64,000 bases of DNA from Ruminococcus sp. FMBCY1 (GTDB lineage: Bacteria; Bacillota; Clostridia; Oscillospirales; Acutalibacteraceae). The notes below the pieces were generated by a model. It saw only the letters and a program-made list of their open reading frames with translations, did no database searches and had not been told where the DNA came from. This document shows positions 44,312 through 52,596 of this stretch, one piece after another; positions within the stretch are counted from its first letter, which is position 1, and each line of letters starts with the position of its first letter. The stretch is from contig NZ_CP074197.1 of assembly GCF_023921805.1 (NCBI RefSeq), positions 1,302,001 to 1,366,000 of the forward strand, read 5' to 3'. The translations under genes were made by a program, and so were the position numbers.

Positions 44312-44846
44312 GACGATTTACCAATACAGCTGAAAATGCAATTTTGAGTGCGTCAGCAATAAGATAAGGAACTACGCACAGTAAAAGTGACTCAACAAGT
44401 CCCATTTTCATTTGGAACATAAACCATACTGTGCCGAATGCATAACAAACAGCAAGGCCCAAAATCATAGAAACAATTTCAACCCAAAGTTTTTTGCCGA
44501 GTTTTTCTGTCATAAGACCTACAATTAAAGCTGTAAAAATAAAGCCGATAATATATCCGCCTGTCGGTCCGAAAAGTACACCTATACCTCCGCTGAAACC
44601 TGCAAACACAGGAACACCGGCAAGACCGAGAAGTACATAAACTATAACACTGAGTGTACCTCTTTTCCAACCGAGTAATGACGCTGCAATAAATACACCG
44701 AGAGTTTGAAGTGTAAACGGAACTTCTCCGAACGGAATCTGAATTTGCGCACAAACTGTCATTACAGCGGCAAAGAGTGCCACAAATACTAAATCAAGCA
44801 AAGCGGCTTTGCTTTTTGATGTTGCCTTTGATTTTACCTCTAACAT
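44289..44846 (-). CDS. bioY: Biotin transporter BioY
   Basis: S-component of the ECF-type biotin transporter. 185 residues, six membrane spans. QIPFGEVPFTLQTLGVFIAA, GPTGGYIIGFIFTALIVG and the ending LVNRLDKVIKL are typical of BioY. AAGGAG eight bases upstream. Transcribed from a consensus promoter with a BirA-type operator overlapping the start region, so it is biotin-repressed (inference). No ECF ATPase genes are adjacent, so it uses a shared module. Confidence 0.93.
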   Translation of the reverse strand: MLEVKSKATSKSKAALLDLVFVALFAAVMTVCAQIQIPFGEVPFTLQTLGVFIAASLLGWKRGTLSVIVYVLLGLAGVPVFAGFSGGIGVLFGPTGGYIIGFIFTALIVGLMTEKLGKKLWVEIVSMILGLAVCYAFGTVWFMFQMKMGLVESLLLCVVPYLIADALKIAFSAVLVNRLDKVIKL

Positions 44847-44860
44847 TGTTCTTTCTCCTT

Positions 44861-44923
44861 ATCGTCAACCTATTTGGTTTATTAAGTTGACAATATTATA
44901 ACTCGGTTTTACCGAATTGTCAA
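44861..44923 (-). promoter_or_regulatory. Promoter and BirA-type operator of bioY
   Basis: TTGACA (44918-44923), 17 bp, TATAAT (44895-44900) on the minus strand. Directly downstream is ATTGTCAAC-N16-GTTGACGAT (44861-44894), an 8-of-9 inverted repeat matching the TTGTTAAC-N14/16-GTTAACAA form bound by BirA in Firmicutes. Confidence 0.82.
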
Positions 44924-44984
44924 CCTGCAATTGAATTTTGGTTGACAATTCACAAAATCATATATTTTATATAATAACAGTTGT

Positions 44985-45443
44985 TTAAATGAGGTTTTCT
45001 TTCTTAAGATATTCTTCAAGAATATCTGCCGCATACTTGCAAAGCTCCGGACAAGGACGCTTTTTATAGTATTCGTTGGTGCGTTCTGACGGCACATAGC
45101 TTTCTTTATTGGCTTTTTGAAGACCCAAAAGCTCTCTGCAAATAATCGAGCCGTTGTCTTCTTTAAACTTTGCGGCAAGCTCCTGAACCGATTTATAAAC
45201 ATTTTTCTTTGTGGTATTGTCTTTAGAATTGTCATTACCCATTGCAAGACCTATCACCATAAACATACCTGTAACAGTACCGCAAACTTCTCTCATTCTG
45301 CCCATACCGCCGCCGAACGGTTCGGAAATTTTTAATGCTGTTTCTTTTTCAAGTCCAAAATCCTCGCAAAATGCAAGCAAAACCGCTTGAGAACAATTGT
45401 AACCGTTCATAAAATTTTGCTTTGCAATATCTCCCTTAGACAT
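44985..45443 (-). CDS. C-GCAxxG-C-C family protein
   Basis: 152 residues from ATG 45443, which follows AAAGGA with spacing; an in-frame ATG three codons up overlaps that site. Conserved elements: NGYNCSQAVLLAFCEDFGLE, GGGMGRMREVCGTVTGM, ICRELLG and RPCPELCKYAADIL. The name reflects conserved Cys positions; the family is thought to be redox- or metal-related, function unknown. The gap to bioY is the shared upstream region; both are on the minus strand. Confidence 0.85.
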   Translation of the reverse strand: MSKGDIAKQNFMNGYNCSQAVLLAFCEDFGLEKETALKISEPFGGGMGRMREVCGTVTGMFMVIGLAMGNDNSKDNTTKKNVYKSVQELAAKFKEDNGSIICRELLGLQKANKESYVPSERTNEYYKKRPCPELCKYAADILEEYLKKENLI

Positions 45444-45532
45444 ACAAATCATTCCTTTTCATTATAATGTAATTTTATTTTAACACCGACTTATAATAAT
45501 GTCAAAATTTTCAGAAACTTGTCCGTTACAAT

Positions 45533-45660
45533 TATGAAAGCTTGGTCGCCCCTTTCAAAAGTTGTGGGTGTGGACAAAGCCAACGATACTGTCTGCTAAC
45601 AAAATTTTTCTGTAGCCGAACAGCCTGCTGTTCGGCGGCTTGAACGAAACGGCAAAAAAT
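45533..45660. repeat. Composite intergenic repeat, degenerate
   Basis: ATTATGAAAGCTTGGTCG, GTGGGTGTGGACAAAGCC, and GCCGAACAGCCTGCTGTTCG, a variant of the GCCAAACAGC palindrome with a compensating change on both arms (AAAC to GAAC on one side, GTTT to GTTC on the other). Confidence 0.75.
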
Positions 45661-45674
45661 TATTAATTGCGAAC

Positions 45675-45715
45675 GCAAACAACCGTACAGTTTTTTACAC
45701 TGTACGGCTGTTTGC
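45675..45715 (-). terminator. Terminator of ParB/Noc-like gene
   Basis: GCAAACA-ACCGTACAG / CTGTACGG-C-TGTTTGC, a 16-bp stem; AT-rich sequence with TTTTTT follows on the minus strand. Confidence 0.75.
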
Positions 45716-45781
45716 AAGGGGTTTAGATAAGGAAATGGGTATGAGTGGAACGGATGCTTTCGCACCCTCTTGTTAGTAAAT

Positions 45782-46633
45782 TTAAGCGGATTTATTATCG
45801 CTTGCACTTTTTTTAGGGATTTTAATTGTGTATTCGATATAGTTAGGGTTTTCACTTTTAACTGTCTTAGCGTCAATGCCTGCAAGCCGCATAGTATCTA
45901 CCGCTTTGTTGATGGTGTTTACAAAAATACGCACATCTTTTATCACCGCTTTACTGCTTCCCATACTTTTAATATGCTTTGGGCAGTCATTCAAGACTTC
46001 GCCTACAAGATTGTCGGTCTGTTGAGTGTTAAGATTAAGAGCTATTACCTTGCTTAGGACTTCTCGCCTTTTGCCCTCGTCTTCTATTCGGAGTAATGCC
46101 CTGGCATGGCGCTCCGTAAGACCTGCGCTGATAATAAGCTCCTGTTCTTCGTATGTAAGGCGCAAAAGTCTTAGCTTGTTGGCAATGGTAGATTGCGTTT
46201 TGCCAAGCCTTTGAGCCGCCTCCTCTTGAGTAAGGCCAAATCTTCGGATAAGTCTTGAAATCCCGCGAGCTTCCTCGAACACGCCGAGGTCGCTACGCTG
46301 TAGATTTTCAAGGAGAGCAAAGATCGCAGACTCTTTGTCAGAACACTTAACGATTATGCAGGGGACTTTTTTTAGTCCTGCCATAACCGACGCACGAAGA
46401 CGGCGTTCACCGGCAATCAGCTCATATTCACTTTGACTTGCCCTTCTGACAGTCAGCGGCTGCAAGATACCGTTTTCTGTTATGGACTGCGATAATGATG
46501 TAAGAGAGGCTTCGTCAAATTGTTTTCGAGGCTGAGCCTTGTTAGGTCGTATTCTTATTATTGGTATTTCAGTGATTTTGTTATCATTGTTAAATAAAAA
46601 AGTCAACCTTACCATCCCGTGTCTTTTAAGCAT
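45782..46633 (-). CDS. noc: ParB/Noc-like DNA-binding protein
   Basis: 283 residues. ParB N-terminal CTPase/nuclease-like domain (IRPNKAQPRKQFDEASLTSL, ENGILQPLTVRR, YELIAGERRLRASVMAG), the GERR box that binds CTP, then an HTH (FGLTQEEAAQRLGKTQSTIA), then a C-terminal dimer region. No parA is adjacent. Noc (nucleoid occlusion) and Spo0J cannot be separated without the partner or target site; the shape of the N-terminus favours Noc. Start uncertain between 46633 and 46615. Gene lies between bioY region and a phage-like module. Confidence 0.8.
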   Translation of the reverse strand: MLKRHGMVRLTFLFNNDNKITEIPIIRIRPNKAQPRKQFDEASLTSLSQSITENGILQPLTVRRASQSEYELIAGERRLRASVMAGLKKVPCIIVKCSDKESAIFALLENLQRSDLGVFEEARGISRLIRRFGLTQEEAAQRLGKTQSTIANKLRLLRLTYEEQELIISAGLTERHARALLRIEDEGKRREVLSKVIALNLNTQQTDNLVGEVLNDCPKHIKSMGSSKAVIKDVRIFVNTINKAVDTMRLAGIDAKTVKSENPNYIEYTIKIPKKSASDNKSA

Positions 46634-46839
46634 CAGGGGTTTGTCCCTGTGACATTATAATATCACATTACCAAAAAATGGTATGTCGAATTGTGTAGGC
46701 ATAATTAATTTTGTTTTACAATATTGCGTTGATTTTACCGTTTTGTTGTCAAAGTATTTGGTTTTCTTTCTTATAATTAATAAATTTTTTTAATCAGTGA
46801 TTACCGATTATTTTTGTTGATATAATCGAGTATAAAATA

Positions 46840-47463
46840 TTACAACACATTACTGTAAAAGCCTACTGCTTTGCCCAGAATACGGACTTTGTTCATCTCA
46901 TCTTTTTGATAATAAAGCGATTTGAAGGTAGGATTTTCGGGTCTGAGTTCTATGCTGAATTCTGTTTTATATACACGCTTTAAAGTAGCCTCATCGTCAA
47001 TGAGTACCGCTGCTATCTCTCCGTTTTCTACCTCCGGCTGTTCCCTTATAAATACTATATCTCCGTCAAATATGCGAGCATTAATCATACTATCGCCTTT
47101 ACATCTTAGTGCAAATGTACCTTTGGTTTTTTCAGGCATATTTATATAGTCTTCAATGTTCTCCTGCGCAAGTATAGGCTCACCGCAGGCAATTGTACCA
47201 ACTAAAGGAACTTTTACCATTTCCGGCATAGATTCAATATTTTTTACATTGCTTAAATCATATTCCGCCCACCCCATTATATAAGACGGAGATGTAGATA
47301 AACAGTCGGCTATCAATTCTATTTTATCAAACGGTATATTGGTTATTATATTATTTTCGTATTTATATAATGTTTGTTTACTTATTTTGCAGGCATTTGC
47401 AAGCTCCGTTTGAGAAATCGCATTTTGTTGTCTGATTTTTTTTATACGCTCACCAACAGTCAT
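46840..47463 (-). CDS. S24-family (CI/LexA-like) repressor
   Basis: 207 residues. XRE HTH at 1-65 (IKKIRQQNAISQTELANACK, ISKQTLYKYE), then an S24 peptidase domain: cleavage region TIACGEP (Cys-Gly in place of Ala-Gly), catalytic Ser in RCKGDSMINARIFDGD, catalytic Lys in TLKRVYKTE. Self-cleaving phage-type repressor, so it should be inactivated by RecA when DNA is damaged. Transcribed from a promoter whose -35 lies inside operator O1, divergent from the tailspike operon. Confidence 0.92.
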   Translation of the reverse strand: MTVGERIKKIRQQNAISQTELANACKISKQTLYKYENNIITNIPFDKIELIADCLSTSPSYIMGWAEYDLSNVKNIESMPEMVKVPLVGTIACGEPILAQENIEDYINMPEKTKGTFALRCKGDSMINARIFDGDIVFIREQPEVENGEIAAVLIDDEATLKRVYKTEFSIELRPENPTFKSLYYQKDEMNKVRILGKAVGFYSNVL

Positions 47464-47501
47464 AATATCACCTTTTTGTGTTTAAATTAATCATTTCCAT
47501 A

Positions 47502-47695
47502 ATTATATAGCCGCAAAAGTAACTTGTCAAGAAAAAATCTTATGCAACACTGTTTAAAATATCTTGACAAGTTACAAAACGCTTGCTATAATAAAAGTAA
47601 CTTGAAAAGTTACGAGATAATTATAATACTTTATTCAGATAATTTAAATAAATTATCTGCTAATTTTTTGAAAGCAAAGTAACTTTTTAAGTTAT
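47502..47695. promoter_or_regulatory. Divergent promoters with four operators
   Basis: Minus promoter: TTGACA (47525-47530), 17 bp, TATAAT (47502-47507). Plus promoter: TTGACA (47564-47569), 17 bp, TATAAT (47587-47592). Operators with half-site GTAACTT: O1 47519-47531 (GTAACTTGTCAAG), O2 47563-47575 (same, reversed), O3 47597-47613 (GTAACTTgaaAAGTTAC, perfect), O4 47679-47695 (GTAACTTTTTAAGTTAT). O1 and O2 cover the two -35 boxes. Confidence 0.88.
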
Positions 47696-47721
47696 ACAAT
47701 AATCTATTTGGAGGTATAAAT

Positions 47722-49707
47722 ATGACTAACAACAATCTTGAAAATTACGAAAAGCACTGCAATGTAGGAACTGTAAACTCAGTAACTGACTTGCTGACTT
47801 ACATTGACAGTGACACACTTTACACGGGAGAAATAGGAAACGGCGAAAATAACAAAATTTCGTTCATTATGACAATCGTTAATAACATACGCTTTATTCT
47901 GACATCCGACGGTACTCTTTGCAAGTATAACGATTTGACTTCTACAAAAGCTGTAACATTTTCATACTCATCGTATTTCTCAATTCCACAGTTCTACGGA
48001 GCTGTAGGTGACGGCGTAAACGACGATACCGACGCACTGCAAAAAGCAATAAAAGAAAATAAGGTAGTATATATTCCCGCAGGTATTTATAAAATCGGTA
48101 AATTAACAATTGAAAAACCTAACCTTAAAATCTTTGGTGCGGGTATTAACAAAACCATAATCAAACACAATGATGATAAAGACAGTGAAACGAATGAATA
48201 TAAATATAAAAATGACGATTGTATAATTCATATCACCGGTTCATCAAACTGCACTCTAAGCTCTTTTTCAGTTAAGGGTAAAATTTCAGAAGATGATTAC
48301 AAATATCACGGTATTAAAATAAGCAACAGTAATTCTTCCGATAACACAATTGAAAACATCAATGTTTCCAATTGCCCTTTGTCCGGAATAAAATTGGAAA
48401 CTACATGTATCGGCTGTCATCTTTCTAATATTCGTACATACGAAAACGGCGAGTGCGGTTTGTACAACGGAGGATACGGAAATAAAATTGTAAATCTTGA
48501 TACACATCAGAACCGCAAACACGGTATTAAAATTAATATTGGCGGCTTTAACGGCACAAATATAAAATCATGGGGTAACAGAGGCGACGGTGTAAATATG
48601 GATAATACTTTAAGTAATGCCTCTTGTATTAATTTAAGTAATGTGTCTGTACAGCAAAACGGCAGACACGGACTTATGATGACTAATTGCAAAAGTTGTG
48701 TAATTACAGGTTTTCAAAGCCTTGCCAATAACTTTATTTCAGGTTCAAGACTTAAAAACGGAGAAAAGCCGTTAAATAATGCCGCCGGTATTCTTTTAAC
48801 TGATAATAATCACAACAATTATATTCAAGGCAATATAACAAGCTGCTATGATTATTGGAACTCATTTGAAGAGAGTTCTATCAGAATTGCCGGCAAAAAC
48901 AACATTAACAATATTATTGATGTATCTGTTTGTGATTCTCTCAAAGGTCCGGATATGTACAATGTTTGTTTTTTGCCGTATGTTTATACATATACAGACA
49001 AAAACAAAGAAAATAAAGAAGATAAATTTTACAATTATACAAATTTAAACGAGTATAACACTCTTAAGCAGAAATATGACAATCCGCTTAATATAATTAA
49101 AATTAACGGCGAAACAGTAACAGATAAATCTATGACTGACATAAAAATGATTTCTCCTGTCATCAACAACTATATGAAAAACAGCGATGGGTTAAATTAC
49201 CTTACAGTAACAGATAATCTCTCCGAAAATCCGGATATTTTAAAACTTAATCTTAACGATTATTCGGAATTACCGACATATACCGTTGACGACCTAAAAG
49301 GTATCAATAACATAGATTTTGCAAAAGTTGCTTACAGACGAGGCTACAAAATTAATTTAAAAAATAATACAAATGAAGTATTATATCTGAAACTTACCGC
49401 AAAAGTAAGTGAATACAAAGCATTCGGAATCTTCCCTACCGTACAGGTTTCTTATAAAAACGAAGCGGGCAAACTTGTTTACGAATATTTAGATTCATCG
49501 TTGGACTACGGTAAAACGAATATAATCTTTAACACAAGCTATATTACAAAAAATATTGCTTTTGACATAAGCAAATATAAGGATAAGGATATAACCGTAT
49601 ATCCGCTACTTTGCATAACAAAGCTATCGGCTACCAATATATCCGGTAATGCCATTCAGGACACCGCTGCTATCGACATCAAAGAGTTTAGTTATAAACT
49701 TTGTTAA
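47722..49707 (+). CDS. Tailspike-like beta-helix protein (pectate lyase 3 fold)
   Basis: 661 residues. A short head-binding-like N-terminus (1-90), then FYGAVGDGVNDDTDALQKAI followed by VVYIPAGIYKIGKL, the start of a Pectate_lyase_3 / tailspike right-handed beta-helix, with stacked Asn-rich coils to about residue 400, then a C-terminal domain (about 480-661) of beta sequence. Phage tailspikes use this fold to bind or degrade surface polysaccharides. No structural tail genes are near, and GGAGG precedes the ATG. It is the first gene of the phage-like operon. Confidence 0.8.
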   Translation: MTNNNLENYEKHCNVGTVNSVTDLLTYIDSDTLYTGEIGNGENNKISFIMTIVNNIRFILTSDGTLCKYNDLTSTKAVTFSYSSYFSIPQFYGAVGDGVNDDTDALQKAIKENKVVYIPAGIYKIGKLTIEKPNLKIFGAGINKTIIKHNDDKDSETNEYKYKNDDCIIHITGSSNCTLSSFSVKGKISEDDYKYHGIKISNSNSSDNTIENINVSNCPLSGIKLETTCIGCHLSNIRTYENGECGLYNGGYGNKIVNLDTHQNRKHGIKINIGGFNGTNIKSWGNRGDGVNMDNTLSNASCINLSNVSVQQNGRHGLMMTNCKSCVITGFQSLANNFISGSRLKNGEKPLNNAAGILLTDNNHNNYIQGNITSCYDYWNSFEESSIRIAGKNNINNIIDVSVCDSLKGPDMYNVCFLPYVYTYTDKNKENKEDKFYNYTNLNEYNTLKQKYDNPLNIIKINGETVTDKSMTDIKMISPVINNYMKNSDGLNYLTVTDNLSENPDILKLNLNDYSELPTYTVDDLKGINNIDFAKVAYRRGYKINLKNNTNEVLYLKLTAKVSEYKAFGIFPTVQVSYKNEAGKLVYEYLDSSLDYGKTNIIFNTSYITKNIAFDISKYKDKDITVYPLLCITKLSATNISGNAIQDTAAIDIKEFSYKLC

Positions 49708-49719
49708 GGAGGCATAAAT

Positions 49720-50286
49720 ACGACAAAAATATCTTGTGTTGACATTTCTGAATTTCAGAAAGATATTAATTTCAACAAAATGAAAAATGACGGTATAAAA
49801 GCAGTCATTATAAGGACAGGCTATGGCAGAGAATCAAGTCAGAAAGACAGTATGTTTGAAAGCCATTACAAAAACGCAAAAAGTGAAAATATGATAATTC
49901 TTGAGTGCATTAACAACAAATCTCTTGATATGCCGATTTATTATGATTTGGAAGATAATTCGCAAGTTAAACTCGGCAAAACAAAACTTACAGAGATTAC
50001 AGAACTATTTTGTGAAACAATCAAAAAAAGCGGTTACAATATTAATGATTACAAAGACGGTTATGCAGGTGACGGCAGTAAAATTGATGCAATTAAAGTA
50101 TATTACACAACTCCTGAAAATGTTGTAAACAGTATTGGCAAGTATCTTGTTGCAAAATACCGTGTATCAGAAATTAACAAAGAGTATTTTGATTGGCAGC
50201 ACGATATTCAAACATCAAACGGACAAGAAGGCTACGCAGGTGCATATGACTGTTACATAGACAGATTACAGCTTATTCTGTCTTAA
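49720..50286 (+). CDS. GH25-like endolysin with ACG start, possibly defective
   Basis: 188 residues if started at ACG 49720, seven bases after AAGGAGG. In this frame the N-terminus reads TTKISCVDISEFQKDINFNK, the canonical GH25 lysozyme start, with the catalytic Asp in VDIS; the Glu-containing YYDLEDNSQ follows. The usual segment between about residues 60 and 85 (Trp/Tyr-rich, ending in the VGAYWYSYA-type strand) is missing, so the barrel is shortened. The ATG nearest (49780) would lose the catalytic Asp. Either ACG is used weakly or an ATG was mutated. Cell-wall lysis role is expected if active. Confidence 0.68.
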   Translation, partial: TTKISCVDISEFQKDINFNKMKNDGIKAVIIRTGYGRESSQKDSMFESHYKNAKSENMIILECINNKSLDMPIYYDLEDNSQVKLGKTKLTEITELFCETIKKSGYNINDYKDGYAGDGSKIDAIKVYYTTPENVVNSIGKYLVAKYRVSEINKEYFDWQHDIQTSNGQEGYAGAYDCYIDRLQLILS

Positions 50287-50300
50287 TTGGCGGTGTTAAT

Positions 50301-50570
50301 ATGGCAACGGAAATTATTACATCGCTCATTGTTGCTTGCGGCAGTATTATTTGTCAGCTAATTATCAATGTTTCAAATCGGAAAAAGCAAGAGAGCGAAA
50401 ATGAAAAAACAAAATCGCTTATTGTTTATCGTATAGATAAACTTGAGCAAAAGCAAGATAAATACAATCATTTGCAAGAGCGAGTGTTTAATCTTGAAAA
50501 AAATTCAGCCGTTACAGATGAAGAAATCAAAGTTGCAAATCTCAGAATTGCAGACCTTGAGAAAAAATAA
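50301..50570 (+). CDS. XhlA-like phage membrane protein
   Basis: 89 residues: one N-terminal membrane span (IITSLIVACGSIICQLIINV), then a coiled coil (YRIDKLEQKQDKYNHLQERV, NLEKNSAVTDEEIKVANLRI). The same layout (coiled coil plus span, next to a holin and lysin) is seen in XhlA-type haemolysin/holin accessory proteins, though topology is reversed. Stands 14 bp after the lysin and 12 bp before the holin. Confidence 0.65.
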   Translation: MATEIITSLIVACGSIICQLIINVSNRKKQESENEKTKSLIVYRIDKLEQKQDKYNHLQERVFNLEKNSAVTDEEIKVANLRIADLEKK

Positions 50571-50582
50571 TGAGGTAATAAT

Positions 50583-50792
50583 ATGAAAAAAATTACAAAT
50601 TGGAAATCGTGGGCAAAATGTGCAGGCGTAAGAGCAGTAAAAACCGTTGCTCAAACTGCAATTTCGGTTATCGGTGTATCTGCAGTGTTAAGCGATGTGA
50701 ATTGGGTTGCGGTCGCCTCGGCAAGTGTACTTTCGGGAGTTCTTTCGCTGTTGACAAGTGTTGCAGGTTTGCCGGAAATATCAGAAGAATAA
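50583..50792 (+). CDS. r1t-type phage holin
   Basis: 69 residues. Basic, amphipathic start (KKITNWKSWAKCAGVRAVKT) then two membrane spans (AQTAISVIGVSAVL; VAVASASVLSGVLSLLTSVA), ending GLPEISEE: the pattern of r1t-like holins. Forms membrane lesions that release or activate the lysin. Completes a three-gene lysis set behind the tailspike. Terminator at 50808. Confidence 0.87.
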   Translation: MKKITNWKSWAKCAGVRAVKTVAQTAISVIGVSAVLSDVNWVAVASASVLSGVLSLLTSVAGLPEISEE

Positions 50793-50807
50793 GAATACAT
50801 AAAATTA

Positions 50808-50840
50808 GCCCTTTAACTACTGTTTTTGCAGTTAAAGGGC
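50808..50840 (+). terminator. Terminator of lysis operon
   Basis: GCCCTTTAACT / AGTTAAAGGGC, 11-bp stem, loop ACTGTTTTTGC; the run after it is only moderately T-rich. Confidence 0.7.
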
Positions 50841-51007
50841 ACTTAATTACTTGCAAAGCTCATCAAGCGTAACATCTTTTATATTATAGTAAAAAGCTCC
50901 AGGATACAAGCCGTATTCTGAAGTTTTTACTTGCCTAACATTTGCCTAACATTTTTAGAATTTTATATGATTTTTAACGGGTTTTTGCGGTGATTTTCAA
51001 AAACAAC

Positions 51008-51050
51008 AAACCGCACTAAAACGCCTGAAAATGGCTTAATAGTGCGGTTT
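51008..51050 (+). terminator. Hairpin at left end of integrative element
   Basis: AAACCGCACT / AGTGCGGTTT stem, followed by TTCT. It is the last chromosomal-looking structure before the 13-bp tRNA-Pro core. The stretch 50793-51136 holds only terminators, this hairpin and the att region. Confidence 0.7.
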
Positions 51051-51055
51051 TTCTA

Positions 51056-51068
51056 TGGTCGAGGTGAC
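51056..51068. repeat. Left attachment core (tRNA-Pro 3' end, 13 bp)
   Basis: TGGTCGAGGTGAC is identical to the 3' end of the tRNA-Pro fragment at 63918-63930. It marks one end of the element whose integrase gene begins 69 bp further in. Confidence 0.75.
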
Positions 51069-51105
51069 CTTTATAAGTGGCTTAAATGCTGACTTAGTCG
51101 CAATT

Positions 51106-51123
51106 GACTGCGGTTTTGACAGC
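51106..51123. repeat. Putative integrase arm site, left
   Basis: GACTGCGGTTTTGACAGC matches GACTGCGTTTTTGACAGC at 63728-63745 in 17 of 18 bases, direct orientation. Confidence 0.6.
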
Positions 51124-51136
51124 GATTTTTTCATTT

Positions 51137-52324
51137 TCAGGCGATTTGCAGGTTGTTTGCTTTCATATATTCGTCAGCAATCGCAAGGTGCTCGTTTTTA
51201 AACTTTTCAAATACAGAGCAGTAAACATTCAGCGTGATGTTTATGTCCGTGTGTCCTAAAAGCTTTTGAAGCACCTTTGCAGGCATTCCGCTTTCAATAC
51301 ACCTCGTTGCGTATGTATGCCTGAGTGAATGTAAATCTACCCTGCCGTACACCGAGCTGTCAAGAATGTCGTAATTCTTAATCACATTTGAGTAAACATA
51401 GTTGACTTGGTTTGAAGTGACAAGCCCGCCGTTGCTTGAAGTGAACAGCAAACCTCTTTTTCTGCCGCCTAAACATTCTTTCAAAAAGTCTGCAACATCA
51501 TCGCTGATAAAAAGCGTTCTCATACCTGCGGCGGTTTTGGTATCGTTGATTACGGTGTTTCCAAATTCGCCTCTCGATACGGTTTTACTGACATTTATTG
51601 TTTTGTCGGTTAGATTGATATCCTCTGCCGTGAGGGCACAACACTCGCCGATTCGCATTCCCGTAAACATTGACAAAAGCATTATGTCGCCGTAGTGTAT
51701 GTCCTCGGTTTTCAGCACATTCAAAAGCCTTATCTGCTCGTCAACCGTCAAGGCTCTGACAGGAATTTGCTTTTTTCTCGATTTCGGGCACTTGATGTCG
51801 CTCAAAGGATTGCTCTCAATGAGTTTTTTGCTAATTGCTTTTACAAATACTGCTCCCAAAAGCTGATACATCTTATTTATGCTCGACTGGGAATAATCAA
51901 GCTTTACCTTGAAAAAACCGACTATATCGTCCTCGGTGACTTCCGTAAGCTGCTTATCAGAAATATCGGAAAGCATTTTCAGAGTTTCCATTTTGCGGTC
52001 ATAGGTTGACTGCCTGATTTCATTTAGGGCAAGCTGTTCCTCTATCATCTTTTCGGCAAGCTGATGAATTGTTTTTATCTCAACCTTGTTACGGTTGCGC
52101 TTTTCGAGGTTGCCTGCGAGAGCCTGAATTTGCAGCTCACGCATTTTGTCCTTGACGATTTTCTTTGTTTTTCCGTAAACGGTGCGGCGTTCCTTTTCAC
52201 CGTCGATTGTCAAATAAACCTGACCTGCAAAGCGATGACGGCTTTCTACAAAATATATTGAGCCGTTGCCGTAGGTTTGTTTTTTCTTTGTGTCTTTAGC
52301 GTTTATTGTAATCCGTCCTTTCAA
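51137..52324 (-). CDS. int: Tyrosine-type integrase of the element
   Basis: 395 residues: AP2-like arm-binding N-terminus (GNGSIYFVESRHRFAGQVYL), SAM-like core-binding domain (about 90-180), catalytic domain with Arg in FTGMRIGECCAL, HSLRHTYATR (His-x-x-Arg), LGHTDINITLNVYCSV with the Tyr nucleophile. It inserts and excises the element at the tRNA-Pro 3' end. The frame begins with TTG; the AAAGGA inside the first codons suggests a later, non-ATG start, so the exact N-terminus is uncertain. Confidence 0.93.
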   Translation of the reverse strand: MKGRITINAKDTKKKQTYGNGSIYFVESRHRFAGQVYLTIDGEKERRTVYGKTKKIVKDKMRELQIQALAGNLEKRNRNKVEIKTIHQLAEKMIEEQLALNEIRQSTYDRKMETLKMLSDISDKQLTEVTEDDIVGFFKVKLDYSQSSINKMYQLLGAVFVKAISKKLIESNPLSDIKCPKSRKKQIPVRALTVDEQIRLLNVLKTEDIHYGDIMLLSMFTGMRIGECCALTAEDINLTDKTINVSKTVSRGEFGNTVINDTKTAAGMRTLFISDDVADFLKECLGGRKRGLLFTSSNGGLVTSNQVNYVYSNVIKNYDILDSSVYGRVDLHSLRHTYATRCIESGMPAKVLQKLLGHTDINITLNVYCSVFEKFKNEHLAIADEYMKANNLQIA

Positions 52325-52406
52325 AACCTAAAGACAGCTTATCGTTATCCGACTGTATTTATAATACTCCAAAAGCGATAAGCCGTCAACAGATTTTCGC
52401 CTTATT

Positions 52407-52583
52407 TTATACTCTGCGCTTGCTGCTCCATTCTATAAAAGCCTGCTCACTGACCTTGAAGTTTTTGCCGACTCTCACCAACGGGAAATCAGCCCTCATC
52501 ATAATGTTTCGGGCAGCCGGCAGACTGCATCCGAGTGCCTCGGCAACTTCTTTTGTGCCTAAAAATTTTATTTTTTCATCCAT
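52407..52583 (-). CDS. xis: Excisionase-like HTH protein
   Basis: 58 residues from ATG 52583 after GGGAGG; the track's longer start is inside the rep gene and unlikely. FLGTKEVAEALGCSLPAARN followed by IMMRADFPLVRVGKNFKV is the HTH_17/MerR-excisionase pattern (HTH plus wing). It lies between rep and int, the usual place for an excisionase that steers the integrase to excision. Confidence 0.82.
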   Translation of the reverse strand: MDEKIKFLGTKEVAEALGCSLPAARNIMMRADFPLVRVGKNFKVSEQAFIEWSSKRRV

Positions 52584-52596
52584 TTTGATTTCCTCC

